NCBI RefSeq assembly: GCF_017115165.1
Contig: NZ_JABXKF010000123.1
Span: 47,510-111,509 of the forward strand
DNA from: Nostoc sp. LPT
GTDB taxonomy: Bacteria; Cyanobacteriota; Cyanobacteriia; Cyanobacteriales; Nostocaceae
DNA: 64,000 nt
Reading direction: 5' to 3'
This document shows, piece by piece, positions 46,191-55,416 of the stretch. Numbering within the stretch: the stretch's first letter is position 1; the number at the start of each line of letters is the position of its first letter. Below the pieces are notes generated by a model. That model had not been told where the DNA came from, searched no databases, and saw only the letters and a program-made list of their open reading frames with translations. The position numbers and the translations under genes are program-made.

Positions 46191-46388
46191 TTAGTACCGC
46201 TTGGCGTAATTCGTTAGTCTGTCACTTTGATCGCAAGCACCAACCTCGTTGGCTTTTTGCAGCGAGCTAGTGTAGGTGAGGGCGACAGCTGCCCCATCCT
46301 GGACGAGGCGTTTAGCGATCGCCGCCCCTAGAACGCGTGAGCCACCAGTTACCAATGCCACCTTACCTGTAAGTTTTTTGTTACTCAT
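46191..46388 (-). pseudogene. N-terminal remnant of a short-chain dehydrogenase
   Basis: 65 codons. MSNKKLTGKVALVTGGSRVL, GAAIAKRLVQDGAAVALTYT is the first Rossmann unit of an SDR, with the usual TGGSRGIG changed to TGGSRVLG. After TSSLQKANEVGA it departs from the family and stops; the rest of an approximately 250-residue enzyme is missing. Confidence 0.75.
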
Positions 46389-46744
46389 AATATTCTTTTG
46401 TCGTTAAAGTTTTGTATCGTCTGGTATAGATATAAAGCGTGGGGGTAAGCCTGTCAATAAATTATTATACTGATTGACATCTGATGTATTAATAACAAAG
46501 TTAATTACAATATTACTTAAAAATTAATGCTAAAAATACGCGGTTATTTCTAAAGCCATTAACAATAAATATCCAGCTTGTAGCTGGCGTTAGTTAAAAA
46601 TAATCTCAACAAAACGATCTAAAATATAGAGGCTATAGAGAGACTTAGCTCTTACTGCGTAAGACTTTGATACACTTTGTTTGTGTTTATTTGTATTTTG
46701 AGGTCTACATTAGAAGTCATAGAATTTGATGTGATAAATTATCT
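46389..46744. other. Intergenic spacer
   Basis: 356 bp, AT-rich, no supported gene or repeat. Likely holds the promoter of the CDF transporter. Confidence 0.35.
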
Positions 46745-47650
46745 ATGACTTACGATAACCGCGCTGAAGTAAGAAAGGTTTTAATTATTACCCTACTACT
46801 CAACCTATTTGTAATGGGATTGAAAGCACTTGTGGGCTACTGGACAGGCTCTTTGAGTTTGCTAGCTGATGCCTTGCATAGTGTGACAGATAGCGCCAAC
46901 AACGTTTTAGGATTAATTGCGAGTAAATTTTCTTCTCCACAACCCGATCGCGAACATCCCTACGGACACAGCAAGTTTGAAGCTGTGGGCGCTCTAGGAA
47001 TAGCCTCATTTTTAGGAATAGCCTGTTTTGAAATTCTGCAAGGAGCAATCGAGCGAATTCTCAAAGGTGGTGGTGAACCGATAAAAATATTGCCACCTGA
47101 GTTGTGGTTATTACTAATTGTGCTGGGTGTAAATATTTTTGTGGCGTTTTATGAACGTGCTGTGGGTAAGCGGGTAGGTAGCTCAATTCTCATAGCTGAT
47201 GCGACACATACGATGAGCGATATTTGGGTAACAATCTCTGTAATTGGTGGCTTGATAGGAGTTTGGCTAGGTTATCAATGGATGGATTTGGTGTTAGCTT
47301 TTCCTGTCGCCTTGTTGGTATTTTGGAGTGGCTGGTCAGTTTTAAAAGAGAATTTGCCTTGGCTTGTAGATCAAATGGCGATCGCACCAGAAGCAATACA
47401 CGCGATTGCTACTTCTGTTCCAGGCGTAATTAACTGTCATGCGATCGCTTCTCGCGGTGTTCTTAGTCGTCAAGTGTTCATTGAAATGCATTTAATAGTG
47501 GATGCAGCAGACGTAGAAACCGCCCACCACATCACTGAAGAAGTAGAAAGCCGATTAGAAGAACGGTTCCGTCCAGTGAGGATTTTAATTCACGTCGAGC
47601 CACCAGCATATAAGTCTGAGCAAATTAGCTTTGAAACTGGAGCAAAATAG
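46745..47650 (+). CDS. Cation diffusion facilitator transporter
   Basis: 301 residues with about six hydrophobic helices in the first 205, then a ferredoxin-like cytosolic domain. Metal site A: LADALHSVTDSANN (Asp42, His45, Asp49) and LIADATHTMSDIWV (HxxxD in the second pair). The HD/HD pattern fits Zn, Fe, Co or Cd/proton antiport out of the cytosol; the exact metal cannot be read. Confidence 0.92.
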   Translation: MTYDNRAEVRKVLIITLLLNLFVMGLKALVGYWTGSLSLLADALHSVTDSANNVLGLIASKFSSPQPDREHPYGHSKFEAVGALGIASFLGIACFEILQGAIERILKGGGEPIKILPPELWLLLIVLGVNIFVAFYERAVGKRVGSSILIADATHTMSDIWVTISVIGGLIGVWLGYQWMDLVLAFPVALLVFWSGWSVLKENLPWLVDQMAIAPEAIHAIATSVPGVINCHAIASRGVLSRQVFIEMHLIVDAADVETAHHITEEVESRLEERFRPVRILIHVEPPAYKSEQISFETGAK

Positions 47651-47750
47651 TCTCAACAATTGAAAATCACGCCCTGTTCTGATGTTCGGAAACCTTATAC
47701 TCGTAGGGTATTATTAATGACCAATTATTTTAATACTCTTGGACGAGCTA

Positions 47751-48581
47751 CTAGATTTTACGGGCTACAACGTACATATTTACAGTTGCATAGTCTTCAA
47801 GTCCAGGAACTTTTCTCAGAAAGTGAAGCAATGGCATCAATTTGGAAGCTCCTTCAACAGCATTTATCCTCTCGCTTACAATAGTAAATCCAGCTTGATC
47901 AAAGGCTTGCAGGAAGTCGCGGCGCTTGAGTTTATTGAGTCCAAGTTCATAGACCGAATGGCACTCGACTCCGGGATGGCATTTATTGTAAGCTGCGACA
48001 ACACGCGCATCGCCAATAATCAGATGCCCCCACGGTAGCTTGATGGGCTGTCCGATTGCGTGAAATCCATGATCGCCATAGGGACTGTAGTAGAGTGGAC
48101 TAAAACCAGTTATCAGTAAGCCCCCTTCCCGTAAAAGCCGTCTGATTGAGAGAAGAACTCTATCTATGCCCATGATGTGTTCAAAAGTGTCTTTGGAAAT
48201 TATGACATCAACCTTGCCGTCAAGCGTCGTTATGTTGTCAATATCCAACTGATGAAACTCTATTCTGTTGGCGATATCTGGGAAGCGTTCCGCTACTATA
48301 CGCTGGGCAAATGATATGCGACTACCAATGAGGTCAAGACCAATCACCTGCTGCGCTCCCGAAATTGCTGCATCAATGGACAGGGCGCCATGTCCACAGC
48401 CGATCTCAAGGACGACTTTGCCAGAGAAGTCTGGCCGGCCGCCGAAGCGACGCCAGTACTTCTGCGAATCAATGATTTGTTTCTCAAAGTATTTAAGGGA
48501 GAGGGACTCATCTTCTACAGCAAAAATGTCTTCACTAAATTTGTAGTTTACAGATGGATGTGTAAAAGTTTCCTTATTCAT
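47751..48581 (-). CDS. Class I SAM-dependent methyltransferase
   Basis: 276 residues: VVLEIGCGHGALSIDAAISG (motif I), VIGLDLIGS, HQLDIDN, VDVIISKDTFEHI and LREGGLLITGFSPLYYSPYG. UbiE/COQ5-like fold; the acceptor is unknown. Codon choice is more GC-rich than its neighbours (GGCCGGCCGCCGAAGCG in the motif I region), suggesting recent acquisition. It has no operon partner. Confidence 0.8.
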   Translation of the reverse strand: MNKETFTHPSVNYKFSEDIFAVEDESLSLKYFEKQIIDSQKYWRRFGGRPDFSGKVVLEIGCGHGALSIDAAISGAQQVIGLDLIGSRISFAQRIVAERFPDIANRIEFHQLDIDNITTLDGKVDVIISKDTFEHIMGIDRVLLSIRRLLREGGLLITGFSPLYYSPYGDHGFHAIGQPIKLPWGHLIIGDARVVAAYNKCHPGVECHSVYELGLNKLKRRDFLQAFDQAGFTIVSERINAVEGASKLMPLLHFLRKVPGLEDYATVNMYVVARKI

Positions 48582-49318
48582 CTAAATTAAATCCTTCAAA
48601 GGGTGATGTGTAAAAAGCTGAAACAACGTATTTACGTTGATACACAATATGGTTCTTTTGTACAGTCTGTAAGTACTATAGTTAGCCCTTTTAAGGTGGG
48701 TAAAATGTTGGTCAACAAATTCCTTTTTAACCTATGCTACTCTGTGTCCTCTGTCTTCAAAAGTGACGCTCATACATTGCTAACGCTGCGTTAAGAGATT
48801 CCTGGAAGCTCGTGTTCCGATTTTTCGTTCACTCTGGAGTGGTCAGGTAAACTACTTTGAAACCTCAGATAATGTTTTAAAACAGAAGGTGCAATTTTGC
48901 CGATGACGACAAATCAAGGTTTTATCCGTGTATTGAGATACTTAGGTGTGCTAATTATGAAAGCAAAAGACCCTTTTAAAACATCTTTTCAGAGTTACAG
49001 AGAACGTAGAGAGAAAAAAGAGATTTTTTGAGTTACTCGAAAGGGCTAATTCTATGTATGTTCCTCCGTTCAAAAAACAGTGTCAGAGTTAATGGGTGTT
49101 ATGGTGGAAACAGCTAGTTACTTTACTTTTGCCACAAGCGATGTCAGCTTTGTGTGTTAAAGCTTTTAGCTATTATTGAAAATTCAAGCTCTAAGCCGTT
49201 TTTAGTATATTTACGCGTCCCCCTGTGTTGGAATGGAAACCGTAGTATGTTAGCATAACTATGGAGATAATAACTCTTTTTGGAGTTTTGATCAATAAAA
49301 AATAATTCTATGTTGGTG
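48582..49318. other. Non-coding spacer
   Basis: 737 bp between the methyltransferase (minus) and the response regulator (minus). Short open frames here have no ribosome site or recognisable family. No RNA gene or clear repeat found. Confidence 0.4.
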
Positions 49319-49723
49319 TTAACTCGTGTAGGAAGCAACCAATTCTGCGACGATCGCAACTAGTTCTCCAGGATCGACAGGTTTAGCCACATGAGTCTGA
49401 AAACCCGCTTCCAGAGCACGGTTACGATACTCGCGATCGCCATAAGCAGTTAAGGCGATCGCGGGGAGTTTTTCATAAATATCAGGCTTCAGTGCTCGGA
49501 TTTTACGGATAAGGGTGTAGCCATCTTCATCAGGCATAGCAATATCACAAATCAAGACATCTGGTTGTAACTCAGGTAATACTTTCAATGCTACCCCTGC
49601 CGATGCAACTGCCATAATGGTGGCTCCATCAGCTTCCAACACAGTAGTAATGTAAAAGCGGCTATCATCATCATCATCAACTACGAGGATGTTTAAGCCA
49701 GCAAGGGGAAGAGCAGGTTCCAT
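49319..49723 (-). CDS. Single-domain response regulator
   Basis: 134 residues, receiver domain only. Acidic pocket VVDDDDDS (15-21), phospho-acceptor Asp60 in LICDIAMPDEDGY, Thr92 (ALTAYG) and Lys114 (HVAKPVDP). Receivers of this kind pair with hybrid sensor kinases; no kinase is adjacent, so the input is unknown. Confidence 0.9.
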   Translation of the reverse strand: MEPALPLAGLNILVVDDDDDSRFYITTVLEADGATIMAVASAGVALKVLPELQPDVLICDIAMPDEDGYTLIRKIRALKPDIYEKLPAIALTAYGDREYRNRALEAGFQTHVAKPVDPGELVAIVAELVASYTS

Positions 49724-50241
49724 AACATCTCCATTAATGTTGATCGAATAAAATGTATTTCCAATCAGCTGCTTGTTTTTTTCTCTGTCACCATACCATT
49801 GGTAATTTTACTGCGATCGCGCCGGTTTTCCTAGAAAAAATTCAAGTCGTCCAGCTACCATCTAATTGACGGTTAATTCTTCCCTGGCATTTATATTTAT
49901 TGCCTGTATAAAATCTCATTGATAAATTTCACCGAACAAGGCAAAAGTTAAAAGGTAAAAGATAAAAGAAAGAATAATTTTAGGACTTACGCAAGTGTCA
50001 TATTTTTTTCGTAGAGGTTGTCCATAGTCAAGGGTCAAGAGTCAATTAACTAGTCCTATATAGACCTGGACTCTGGAACACCAGATGCTTCAAGTCGGCT
50101 TTGCTGACGCCAGTCGCTCATAAAGGAAACCATTTAAGACCGTGCTGGCTCCCCAACGCACCAAGGCATCTGGTTAGTCCAAATTATGGTGAAGATGCTT
50201 GAAAATATATATAGATATTGCTTTAAATGTGAGAGCCAACC
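49724..50241. other. Spacer with a foldback repeat
   Basis: Mostly non-coding. Contains TAGGACTTACGCAA (49981-49994), also present near 27015, tandem GGTCAAGAGTCAA units and the foldback at 50080-50174. Confidence 0.5.
50080..50174. repeat. Foldback (MITE-like) repeat
   Basis: Outer arms ACCAGATGC (50080-50088) and GCATCTGGT (50166-50174) pair exactly; inside are further complementary pieces around GCCAGTCG / GTGCTGGC and TAAAGGAAACCATTTA. The core GGCTTTGCTGACGCCAGT type occurs widely in Nostocales genomes. No coding capacity. Confidence 0.6.
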
Positions 50242-50559
50242 ATGACTGAAGCCAAGACTACCCGTACAGCCCGTCGGGGACGAATATTCCCTGAAATTCA
50301 GTGGACAAAGGAACAAAAAGCGCAACGTGAAGCCGAACGCGAAGCTTTTTACCAACGTTGTAAACCAGTATTTGATAAAGTTAAATCAGAATTAATTGAA
50401 ACTCATTACAACTGGTATGTTACTGTTGAACCTCATAGTGGAGAGTATTTCGTCAATCAGGATTTAGAAGTGGTTTGGCAACAGTGTCGTGAAAAGCATC
50501 CTGGTAAAATACACCATACTTTCCGAATTAATGAGTCGGGAGCTTGCGGCACGATATGA
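50242..50559 (+). CDS. Small hypothetical protein, first gene of a two-gene unit
   Basis: 105 residues. N-terminus basic (TEAKTTRTARRGRIFPEIQW), then a charged helix and VTVEPHSGEYFVNQDLEVVW. Its 3' end overlaps the next gene by 4-16 bp. In cyanobacteria such proteins commonly precede a clan AA aspartic protease-like gene, and the pair behaves like a toxin-antitoxin-type module; that link is from recall, not shown here. Confidence 0.65.
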   Translation: MTEAKTTRTARRGRIFPEIQWTKEQKAQREAEREAFYQRCKPVFDKVKSELIETHYNWYVTVEPHSGEYFVNQDLEVVWQQCREKHPGKIHHTFRINESGACGTI

Positions 50560-50801
50560 TAAACGGTTTTTTTGGTGATCAGGATGCGCTACTTTTCGAG
50601 ATTAATTTAATAACATCCGATGGATTAGAATTACCAGTTGATGCAATGTTGGATAGGGGTTTTTCATCCTGCTTGGCAATTAATGACCAAGATTTAGACG
50701 CACTTAGTTGGACTTATTTTGACTGCAAAGAAGAGTATCTAGAAAATTTCGCAAGAGTCAATCACAATCTAATAACTACAAGAAAGCTTTGGATAAATTA
50801 G
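50556..50801 (+). pseudogene. Truncated clan AA aspartic-protease-like gene
   Basis: From the ATG at 50556: MINGFFGDQDALLFEINLIT, ELPVDAMLDRGFSSCLAIND, QDLDALSWTYFDC. The catalytic D-T-G of the family (MLDTGFSG) reads D-R-G here, and from about 50775 the frame is replaced by sequence of a TnpB remnant (ITTRKLWIN-stop). The gene is truncated by insertion or deletion and has lost its active-site Thr. Confidence 0.7.
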
Positions 50802-51243
50802 CAAGAATTCATTTGAAAGTCAGTAGGCAGCGTAAAGAGCAATGCTTGTGAAGTTAGCAAGGTGCGTTATTCAGTCGGCAGATTTGATTGCCTATGAAGA
50901 CTTGCAAGTGCGTAACATGGTTAAAAACCATAAATTAGCCAAAAGTATCAGTGATGCGGCATGGCATCAGTTCCGATGTTGGCTTGAATATTTTGGAAAT
51001 ATTTATGGCAAGGTAACTGTTGCTGTAGCTCCACAATATACCAGCATCGACTGTTCATCTTGTGGCAGACAAGTTAAGAAAACTTTGTCAACTCGTACCC
51101 ATAAATGTGTTTGCGGATCTGAGTTGTGCATGGATGAGAACACAGCGCTGAACATTTTGGCTAAATCATTAAGAACGGTGGGGCACACCGGGATCTACGC
51201 TTGGGGACAGAACGACCTATGTCTAGACTTGGAAACAAGTTGA
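50776..51243 (+). pseudogene. C-terminal remnant of a second TnpB
   Basis: Frame 1 reads YKKALDKLARIHLKVSRQRK to about 50840 and stops; frame 2 continues VKLARCVIQSADLIAYEDLQ, VRNMVKNHKLAKSISDAAWH, DCSSCGRQVKK, CVCGSELCMDENTALNIL. The RuvC Glu in YEDL, the zinc finger (CSSC, CVCG) and the last RuvC Asp (MDENTA) are present. The N-terminal half is missing and the join near 50840-50846 is a frameshift. It differs from the TnpB at 34805, so two separate elements decayed here. Confidence 0.85.
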
Positions 51244-51269
51244 GATAAGTCGGCTGGTTGAACCAAGAA

Positions 51270-51292
51270 TCCCCCGACTTCAAGTTGGGGGA
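51270..51292 (+). repeat. Right-end hairpin of the TnpB element, next to guaA
   Basis: CCCCCGAC and GTTGGGGG (51271-51291) form an 8-bp stem with a TTCAA loop, just before GAGTGTCAA. This is the usual right-end signature of IS891/IS1341-type elements. It starts 9 bp beyond the guaA stop and could terminate guaA on the minus strand. Confidence 0.65.
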
Positions 51293-51300
51293 GTGTCAAA

Positions 51301-52923
51301 TCATTCCCACTCAATGGTTCCAGGTGGCTTGGAGGTGATGTCATAAACCACCCGATTCACCCCTTTCACCTCATTCACAATTCGAGTAGAAATCACTTCC
51401 AGGACATCATAAGGCACTCTTGCCCAATCAGCAGTCATGCCATCTTCACTGGTAACAATCCGCAAAACAATGGGGTAGGCGTAAGTACGTTGATCTCCCA
51501 TAACGCCAACACTACGAATTGGCAGCAATACAGCAAATGCTTGCCAGAAATCATGATACATACCGCGTTGGTTAATTTCTTGCCGCACAATCAAATCGGC
51601 ATCGCGCAAAATATTTAACCGCTCAGATGTAACTTCCCCCAGAATCCGAATTGCTAAACCAGGCCCAGGAAAAGGTTGCCGTTGAACAATTTCTTCTGGT
51701 AAACCAATGGAACGCCCAAGTTTGCGGACTTCATCTTTAAATAGTTTCCGCAGAGGTTCCACTAATTTAAATCTTAAGTCTTTGGGCAAACCGCCAACAT
51801 TGTGATGACTCTTAATTTTCACCGCTACCCGCTCACCAGTTTGGGGATCGACGTTGGTGTCCGCAGATTCGATCACATCTGGATAAAGAGTCCCTTGAGC
51901 TAGATAGTCAAAGTAACCGAGGCGCTTGGATGTTTCCTCAAATACACTGATAAATTCGTGTCCGATGCGGCGGCGTTTTTCTTCAGGATCTGTAATCCCA
52001 GCAACTTTAGCCAAAAAACGATCGCGAGCGTTAACATATTCAACAGGAATGTGAAACTGCTCTTGAAACAGCTTTACCAATCGCTCTGGCTCATATTTTC
52101 GCATAAAGCCTTGATCGATAAACACACAAGTTAGTTGCTCGCCAATTGCTTTATACAGTAAGAAAGCCAAGGTAGAAGAATCCACTCCACCAGACAGCGC
52201 CAACAGCACCCGCTTATCGCCAACTCTGGCGCGAATTTCTCGAATTGCCTCTTCGACAAAAGCCGCTGTTGTCCAAGTGGGTTCGCAATCGCAGATATGG
52301 TAGACAAAATTACGGATTAATGCTATGCCACCAAGAGAATGCACCACCTCTGGATGGAACTGAACGCCGTAAAGCTTCTTTTCGTGGTCAGCAATGGCAG
52401 CACAGGGAGTATTTTCTGTATGTGCCAGCAATTCAAATCCTGATGGCATTTGGATAACTGAGTCTCCATGACTCATCCACATGGTAGTGCCATCTTCAAC
52501 ATTAGTAAGCAAATCTGTGGGATCGTCAATATATAATGAGGCTTTGCCGTATTCACCTCGATCGGCCTTTGCCACTTCCCCACCGAGTTGGTTTACCATC
52601 AACTGCATCCCATAGCAAACACCCAAAACGGGTATTCCCAAATTCCAGATTTCTGGGTCACAATGGGGAGCGTTATCACCATAAACTGAACTTGGGCCAC
52701 CTGAGAGAATGATTCCCTTGGGATTAAGTTGGCGCAAATGTTCAGAAGTAGTGCGATAGGATAAAACTTCGGAGTATACTTGAGTTTCGCGGATGCGACG
52801 GGCAATCAGCTCAGAATATTGAGAGCCAAAATCCAGAATTACAATCAATTGGCGATCAAGCCGCCCAAAATTTTCCAATGTTTGGGGCGCTTGTTCTGTT
52901 GGTAGAGTCACCGCTGTATTCAT
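51301..52923 (-). CDS. guaA: GMP synthase (glutamine-hydrolysing)
   Basis: 540 residues, full length. Class I glutamine amidotransferase domain with nucleophile Cys103 (GVCYGMQL) and HPEVVHS, ATP pyrophosphatase PP-loop LALSGGVDSSTLAF near 240, and the C-terminal dimerisation domain ending in PPGTIEWE. It converts XMP to GMP in purine synthesis. Single gene; its 3' end abuts the TnpB remnant without being damaged. Confidence 0.97.
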   Translation of the reverse strand: MNTAVTLPTEQAPQTLENFGRLDRQLIVILDFGSQYSELIARRIRETQVYSEVLSYRTTSEHLRQLNPKGIILSGGPSSVYGDNAPHCDPEIWNLGIPVLGVCYGMQLMVNQLGGEVAKADRGEYGKASLYIDDPTDLLTNVEDGTTMWMSHGDSVIQMPSGFELLAHTENTPCAAIADHEKKLYGVQFHPEVVHSLGGIALIRNFVYHICDCEPTWTTAAFVEEAIREIRARVGDKRVLLALSGGVDSSTLAFLLYKAIGEQLTCVFIDQGFMRKYEPERLVKLFQEQFHIPVEYVNARDRFLAKVAGITDPEEKRRRIGHEFISVFEETSKRLGYFDYLAQGTLYPDVIESADTNVDPQTGERVAVKIKSHHNVGGLPKDLRFKLVEPLRKLFKDEVRKLGRSIGLPEEIVQRQPFPGPGLAIRILGEVTSERLNILRDADLIVRQEINQRGMYHDFWQAFAVLLPIRSVGVMGDQRTYAYPIVLRIVTSEDGMTADWARVPYDVLEVISTRIVNEVKGVNRVVYDITSKPPGTIEWE

Positions 52924-53151
52924 GACGGGAGAATTATCTCTGTTAAGGATAAATAGATGCTTTGTGGTCTATGGTGATACTATTATCCAGCCTGGATAGG
53001 CTGATAATGGTATAGAAAGCCTTGACAAACGCTAATTTACGTGCATTTGTCAAACCCCGAAGTTGGATATGGTATTAAAACGATAAATCTACCCTAGAGT
53101 GGTTACTTAAAGTATTATTTTTTTGGATTGTTTACGATTATTCATAATAAA

Positions 53152-54267
53152 TTAACATAATTTTCCCATCAACAGACCAGCAGTTTTACTCTTCACGATA
53201 ATTTTGCGATCGCGATCAAAGAGAATAGAGCCACAGACTGTTACTTTTGTGCCGCTTTCGCTATGACTTTGGATGTATTCTTGGGCACGAACATCGATAG
53301 TTTCGGCGATCGCACTGTAAACTTTATTTACCCAATCACTACCAGTTGCAGTATCTATGGATTTTAGGTGTGTGAGTGCTGCTTCAGCAGTTGCACTGTT
53401 AAATACAGCTTGGATATCTGGTGATTTTAAACCTGCGATCGCACAGTGCGCTGCCAAAATTTCCCGGCGTCCATCAGCTAAGTAATGGTGGGTGTGAAAA
53501 ATCCCTCCAGCCAGCTTCATCAGCTTACCATGATAGCCAAATAATAAGATTTCTTTTACACCCAGTACATCAGCTTCTACTAACATTGGCCCAAGCCAGT
53601 TAGCAGTTTTGACTAATTGTTCAGGATTAATCCCTAGTTTACGCGCCAAATCTAGGCCATTTTCCCCGATACAGAATACCAAAGTTTCAAAACGATTGGC
53701 TTTATTTTGTAATTGGGCCCGAAAAACGGCAAGTTGATCTGGTGTACTTAAAGGTTGAGAAATACCGGTTGTGCCTAAAAGAGAAAGTCCTTCAACCACA
53801 CCAAAAGCAGAATTTGAAGTCCGAACAGCAAGCGATCGCCCTTCGGGTAAAATAATCGTCACCGTGATTTTTTCCCCAGGTGCTAGCATCCGTTGCAAAT
53901 TCTCTTGCAACAGCTTTTGAGCATAAGCATAAATAGCAGGCTCGTCATCAGCATTTAATTGCTTACCAATCCCTTCCCCACCTTTAATAATTACAGCTTC
54001 ATCACCCTGTTCTCGCCATTCTACCAATGCCCAAATCGGCGTATTTCTGGTCAAATCGAGATTATCACCAGGATCGCTGCGAGTGATTGCCAAAGCTGTA
54101 TTCTCAGATAGTCCTGCTACCTGTTCAATTGGTATTTCTGCAATTTGAGCGGGTTCAATCAAATCTACTGATGCTATGCTTAGGGGTTGGCGATCGTGTA
54201 ACCAATGTAAAGCTGCAACAGCAGCAGCACAGGCAAAGACGGGAAGTGTGTATCCAGAAAGGGACAT
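53152..54267 (-). CDS. cbiD: Cobalt-precorrin-5B (C1)-methyltransferase CbiD
   Basis: 371 residues: SGYTLPVFACAAAVAALHWL, LDLTRNTPIWALVEW, EGLSLLGTTGISQPLS, FCIGENGLDLARKLG and the HTHHYLADGRREILAAH segment. CbiD methylates C1 in the anaerobic cobalamin route. No cobalamin riboswitch is seen upstream and no other cob/cbi genes are close. Confidence 0.92.
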   Translation of the reverse strand: MSLSGYTLPVFACAAAVAALHWLHDRQPLSIASVDLIEPAQIAEIPIEQVAGLSENTALAITRSDPGDNLDLTRNTPIWALVEWREQGDEAVIIKGGEGIGKQLNADDEPAIYAYAQKLLQENLQRMLAPGEKITVTIILPEGRSLAVRTSNSAFGVVEGLSLLGTTGISQPLSTPDQLAVFRAQLQNKANRFETLVFCIGENGLDLARKLGINPEQLVKTANWLGPMLVEADVLGVKEILLFGYHGKLMKLAGGIFHTHHYLADGRREILAAHCAIAGLKSPDIQAVFNSATAEAALTHLKSIDTATGSDWVNKVYSAIAETIDVRAQEYIQSHSESGTKVTVCGSILFDRDRKIIVKSKTAGLLMGKLC

Positions 54268-54503
54268 TTTTTAAATTCAAAAGTCAAAATAATTCTTCAA
54301 AATTGTTCGCCCAGCGTTTCCTAGAGAAGACAGTTTCAGATGGCAATTTAGACCGCAACTGTAGCTTACTTTCTTCAGGGTAACGTTCCTGGTCAGGGAT
54401 GTAAGCAACATTAAACTCAGCACTAAGAATCTAAGAACTCTCTTCATTTTGCTGCAACGCACTTGTTAGACCGCTGCCAAAAATTATAAACTCTTTTTTA
54501 AAG

Positions 54504-54974
54504 CTATTTTACACTATTTGTAATTACTAAAATAGTAGATGTAGCTACTAGCAATAGTCCATAAAAAATAGCAAGTGACGGTGCTCGTAAAGCCTTAGAT
54601 AGAGAAACTTGTGGTTCACTTTTGAGTGGTTGTAGTGGATAGACCAACCCTTCTGGCATTGATTCATTCTCAAAACTCTCATCTAGTGCTTTTTGATTGT
54701 TTAAATATTCAGTTAGAACGCTTGCCTTTCTAATGCAAGAGTATTGTACTCTCCAATAAAAAGCTTCTAAAAACCAAAAACTTATGATCACAACGTATCC
54801 AACTAATATAATTGGAGCAGATTTAATAGAAAAAGACCAGCCCATAGTAGCAGTCCAAATAGCAATTGCAGCAGTTTTTATTTGAAGAAGATTAACAGTA
54901 AAGTTTGCAATCTTTTTCTCTAGTTCCTCAGCACCTTGCTGGAGCATTGTTATTTGAAATTCAAAGCGATTCAT
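54504..54974 (-). CDS. Membrane protein of unknown function
   Basis: 156 residues. An amphipathic N-terminal helix (MLQQGAEELEKKIANFTVNL) is followed by hydrophobic helices at about 32-50, 55-73 and 134-152. The middle is charged (RKASVLTEYLNNQKALDES). Composition supports a real gene. No family recognised. Confidence 0.55.
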   Translation of the reverse strand: MNRFEFQITMLQQGAEELEKKIANFTVNLLQIKTAAIAIWTATMGWSFSIKSAPIILVGYVVIISFWFLEAFYWRVQYSCIRKASVLTEYLNNQKALDESFENESMPEGLVYPLQPLKSEPQVSLSKALRAPSLAIFYGLLLVATSTILVITNSVK

Positions 54975-55054
54975 TTAATTAGAACCATTATCTAATATTT
55001 TTTGTTGATCAGCCTTATAAATTAAATTCTGTAGGTAAGCAGAAGTGTGTAGTA

Positions 55055-55183
55055 TCATATCGCTATTGAACAATACAAAAATATCAAGATTTTGAATGAA
55101 CCATTCAAAACTAAATCAGGATACAGATCTACAATCCGTGAAATAATCCAATCAGACAGATTTTCATCTAGAAGGAGTTTCAC
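55055..55183 (-). pseudogene. Truncated DUF5615 PIN-like toxin
   Basis: A GTG at 55183 overlaps the stop of the DUF433 gene (GTGA). It reads MKLLLDENLSDWIISRIVDL then YPDLVLNGSF and stops after 42 codons. The start matches DUF5615 toxins, which are normally about 110 residues and keep a HxxxG...D core; that core is gone, replaced by unrelated frame. Probably inactive. Confidence 0.7.
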
Positions 55184-55404
55184 AGGGATACCACAAACAA
55201 CTTCTTCTCACGATCAGCAGCAAAAGCAAGACACGCTTTGATGTCTTCAGAAGTTAATTCAGAAAAATCCTCTAGGATTTCTGCTTCAGTCATTCCGCCT
55301 GCAAGATACTCCAAGATATCATAAACAGTGATTCGCATTCCCCGAATACAGGGTTTCCCACTGCGTTTTCCAGGTTCAATCGTAATAATGTCGTGGTAAT
55401 TCAT
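55180..55404 (-). CDS. DUF433 antitoxin
   Basis: 74 residues from the ATG at 55404 (MNYHDIITIEPGKRSGKPCI); GTG at 55413 is an alternative. RGMRITVYDILEYLAGGMT and LEDFSELTSEDIKACLAFAA are the family hallmark. DUF433 proteins are HTH-like antitoxins paired with DUF5615 PIN-like toxins; the toxin here is truncated. Confidence 0.88.
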   Translation of the reverse strand: MNYHDIITIEPGKRSGKPCIRGMRITVYDILEYLAGGMTEAEILEDFSELTSEDIKACLAFAADREKKLFVVSL

Positions 55405-55416
55405 AAAAATCACAGA

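Noticed and set aside
48603..48794. 63-codon plus-strand ORF after the methyltransferase
   Set aside because: Composition (MMCKKLKQRIYVDTQYGSF) is not convincing and no family is recognised.
54268..54503. Cobalamin riboswitch upstream of cbiD
   Set aside because: No B12-box-like conserved core was seen in the 236-bp upstream sequence.
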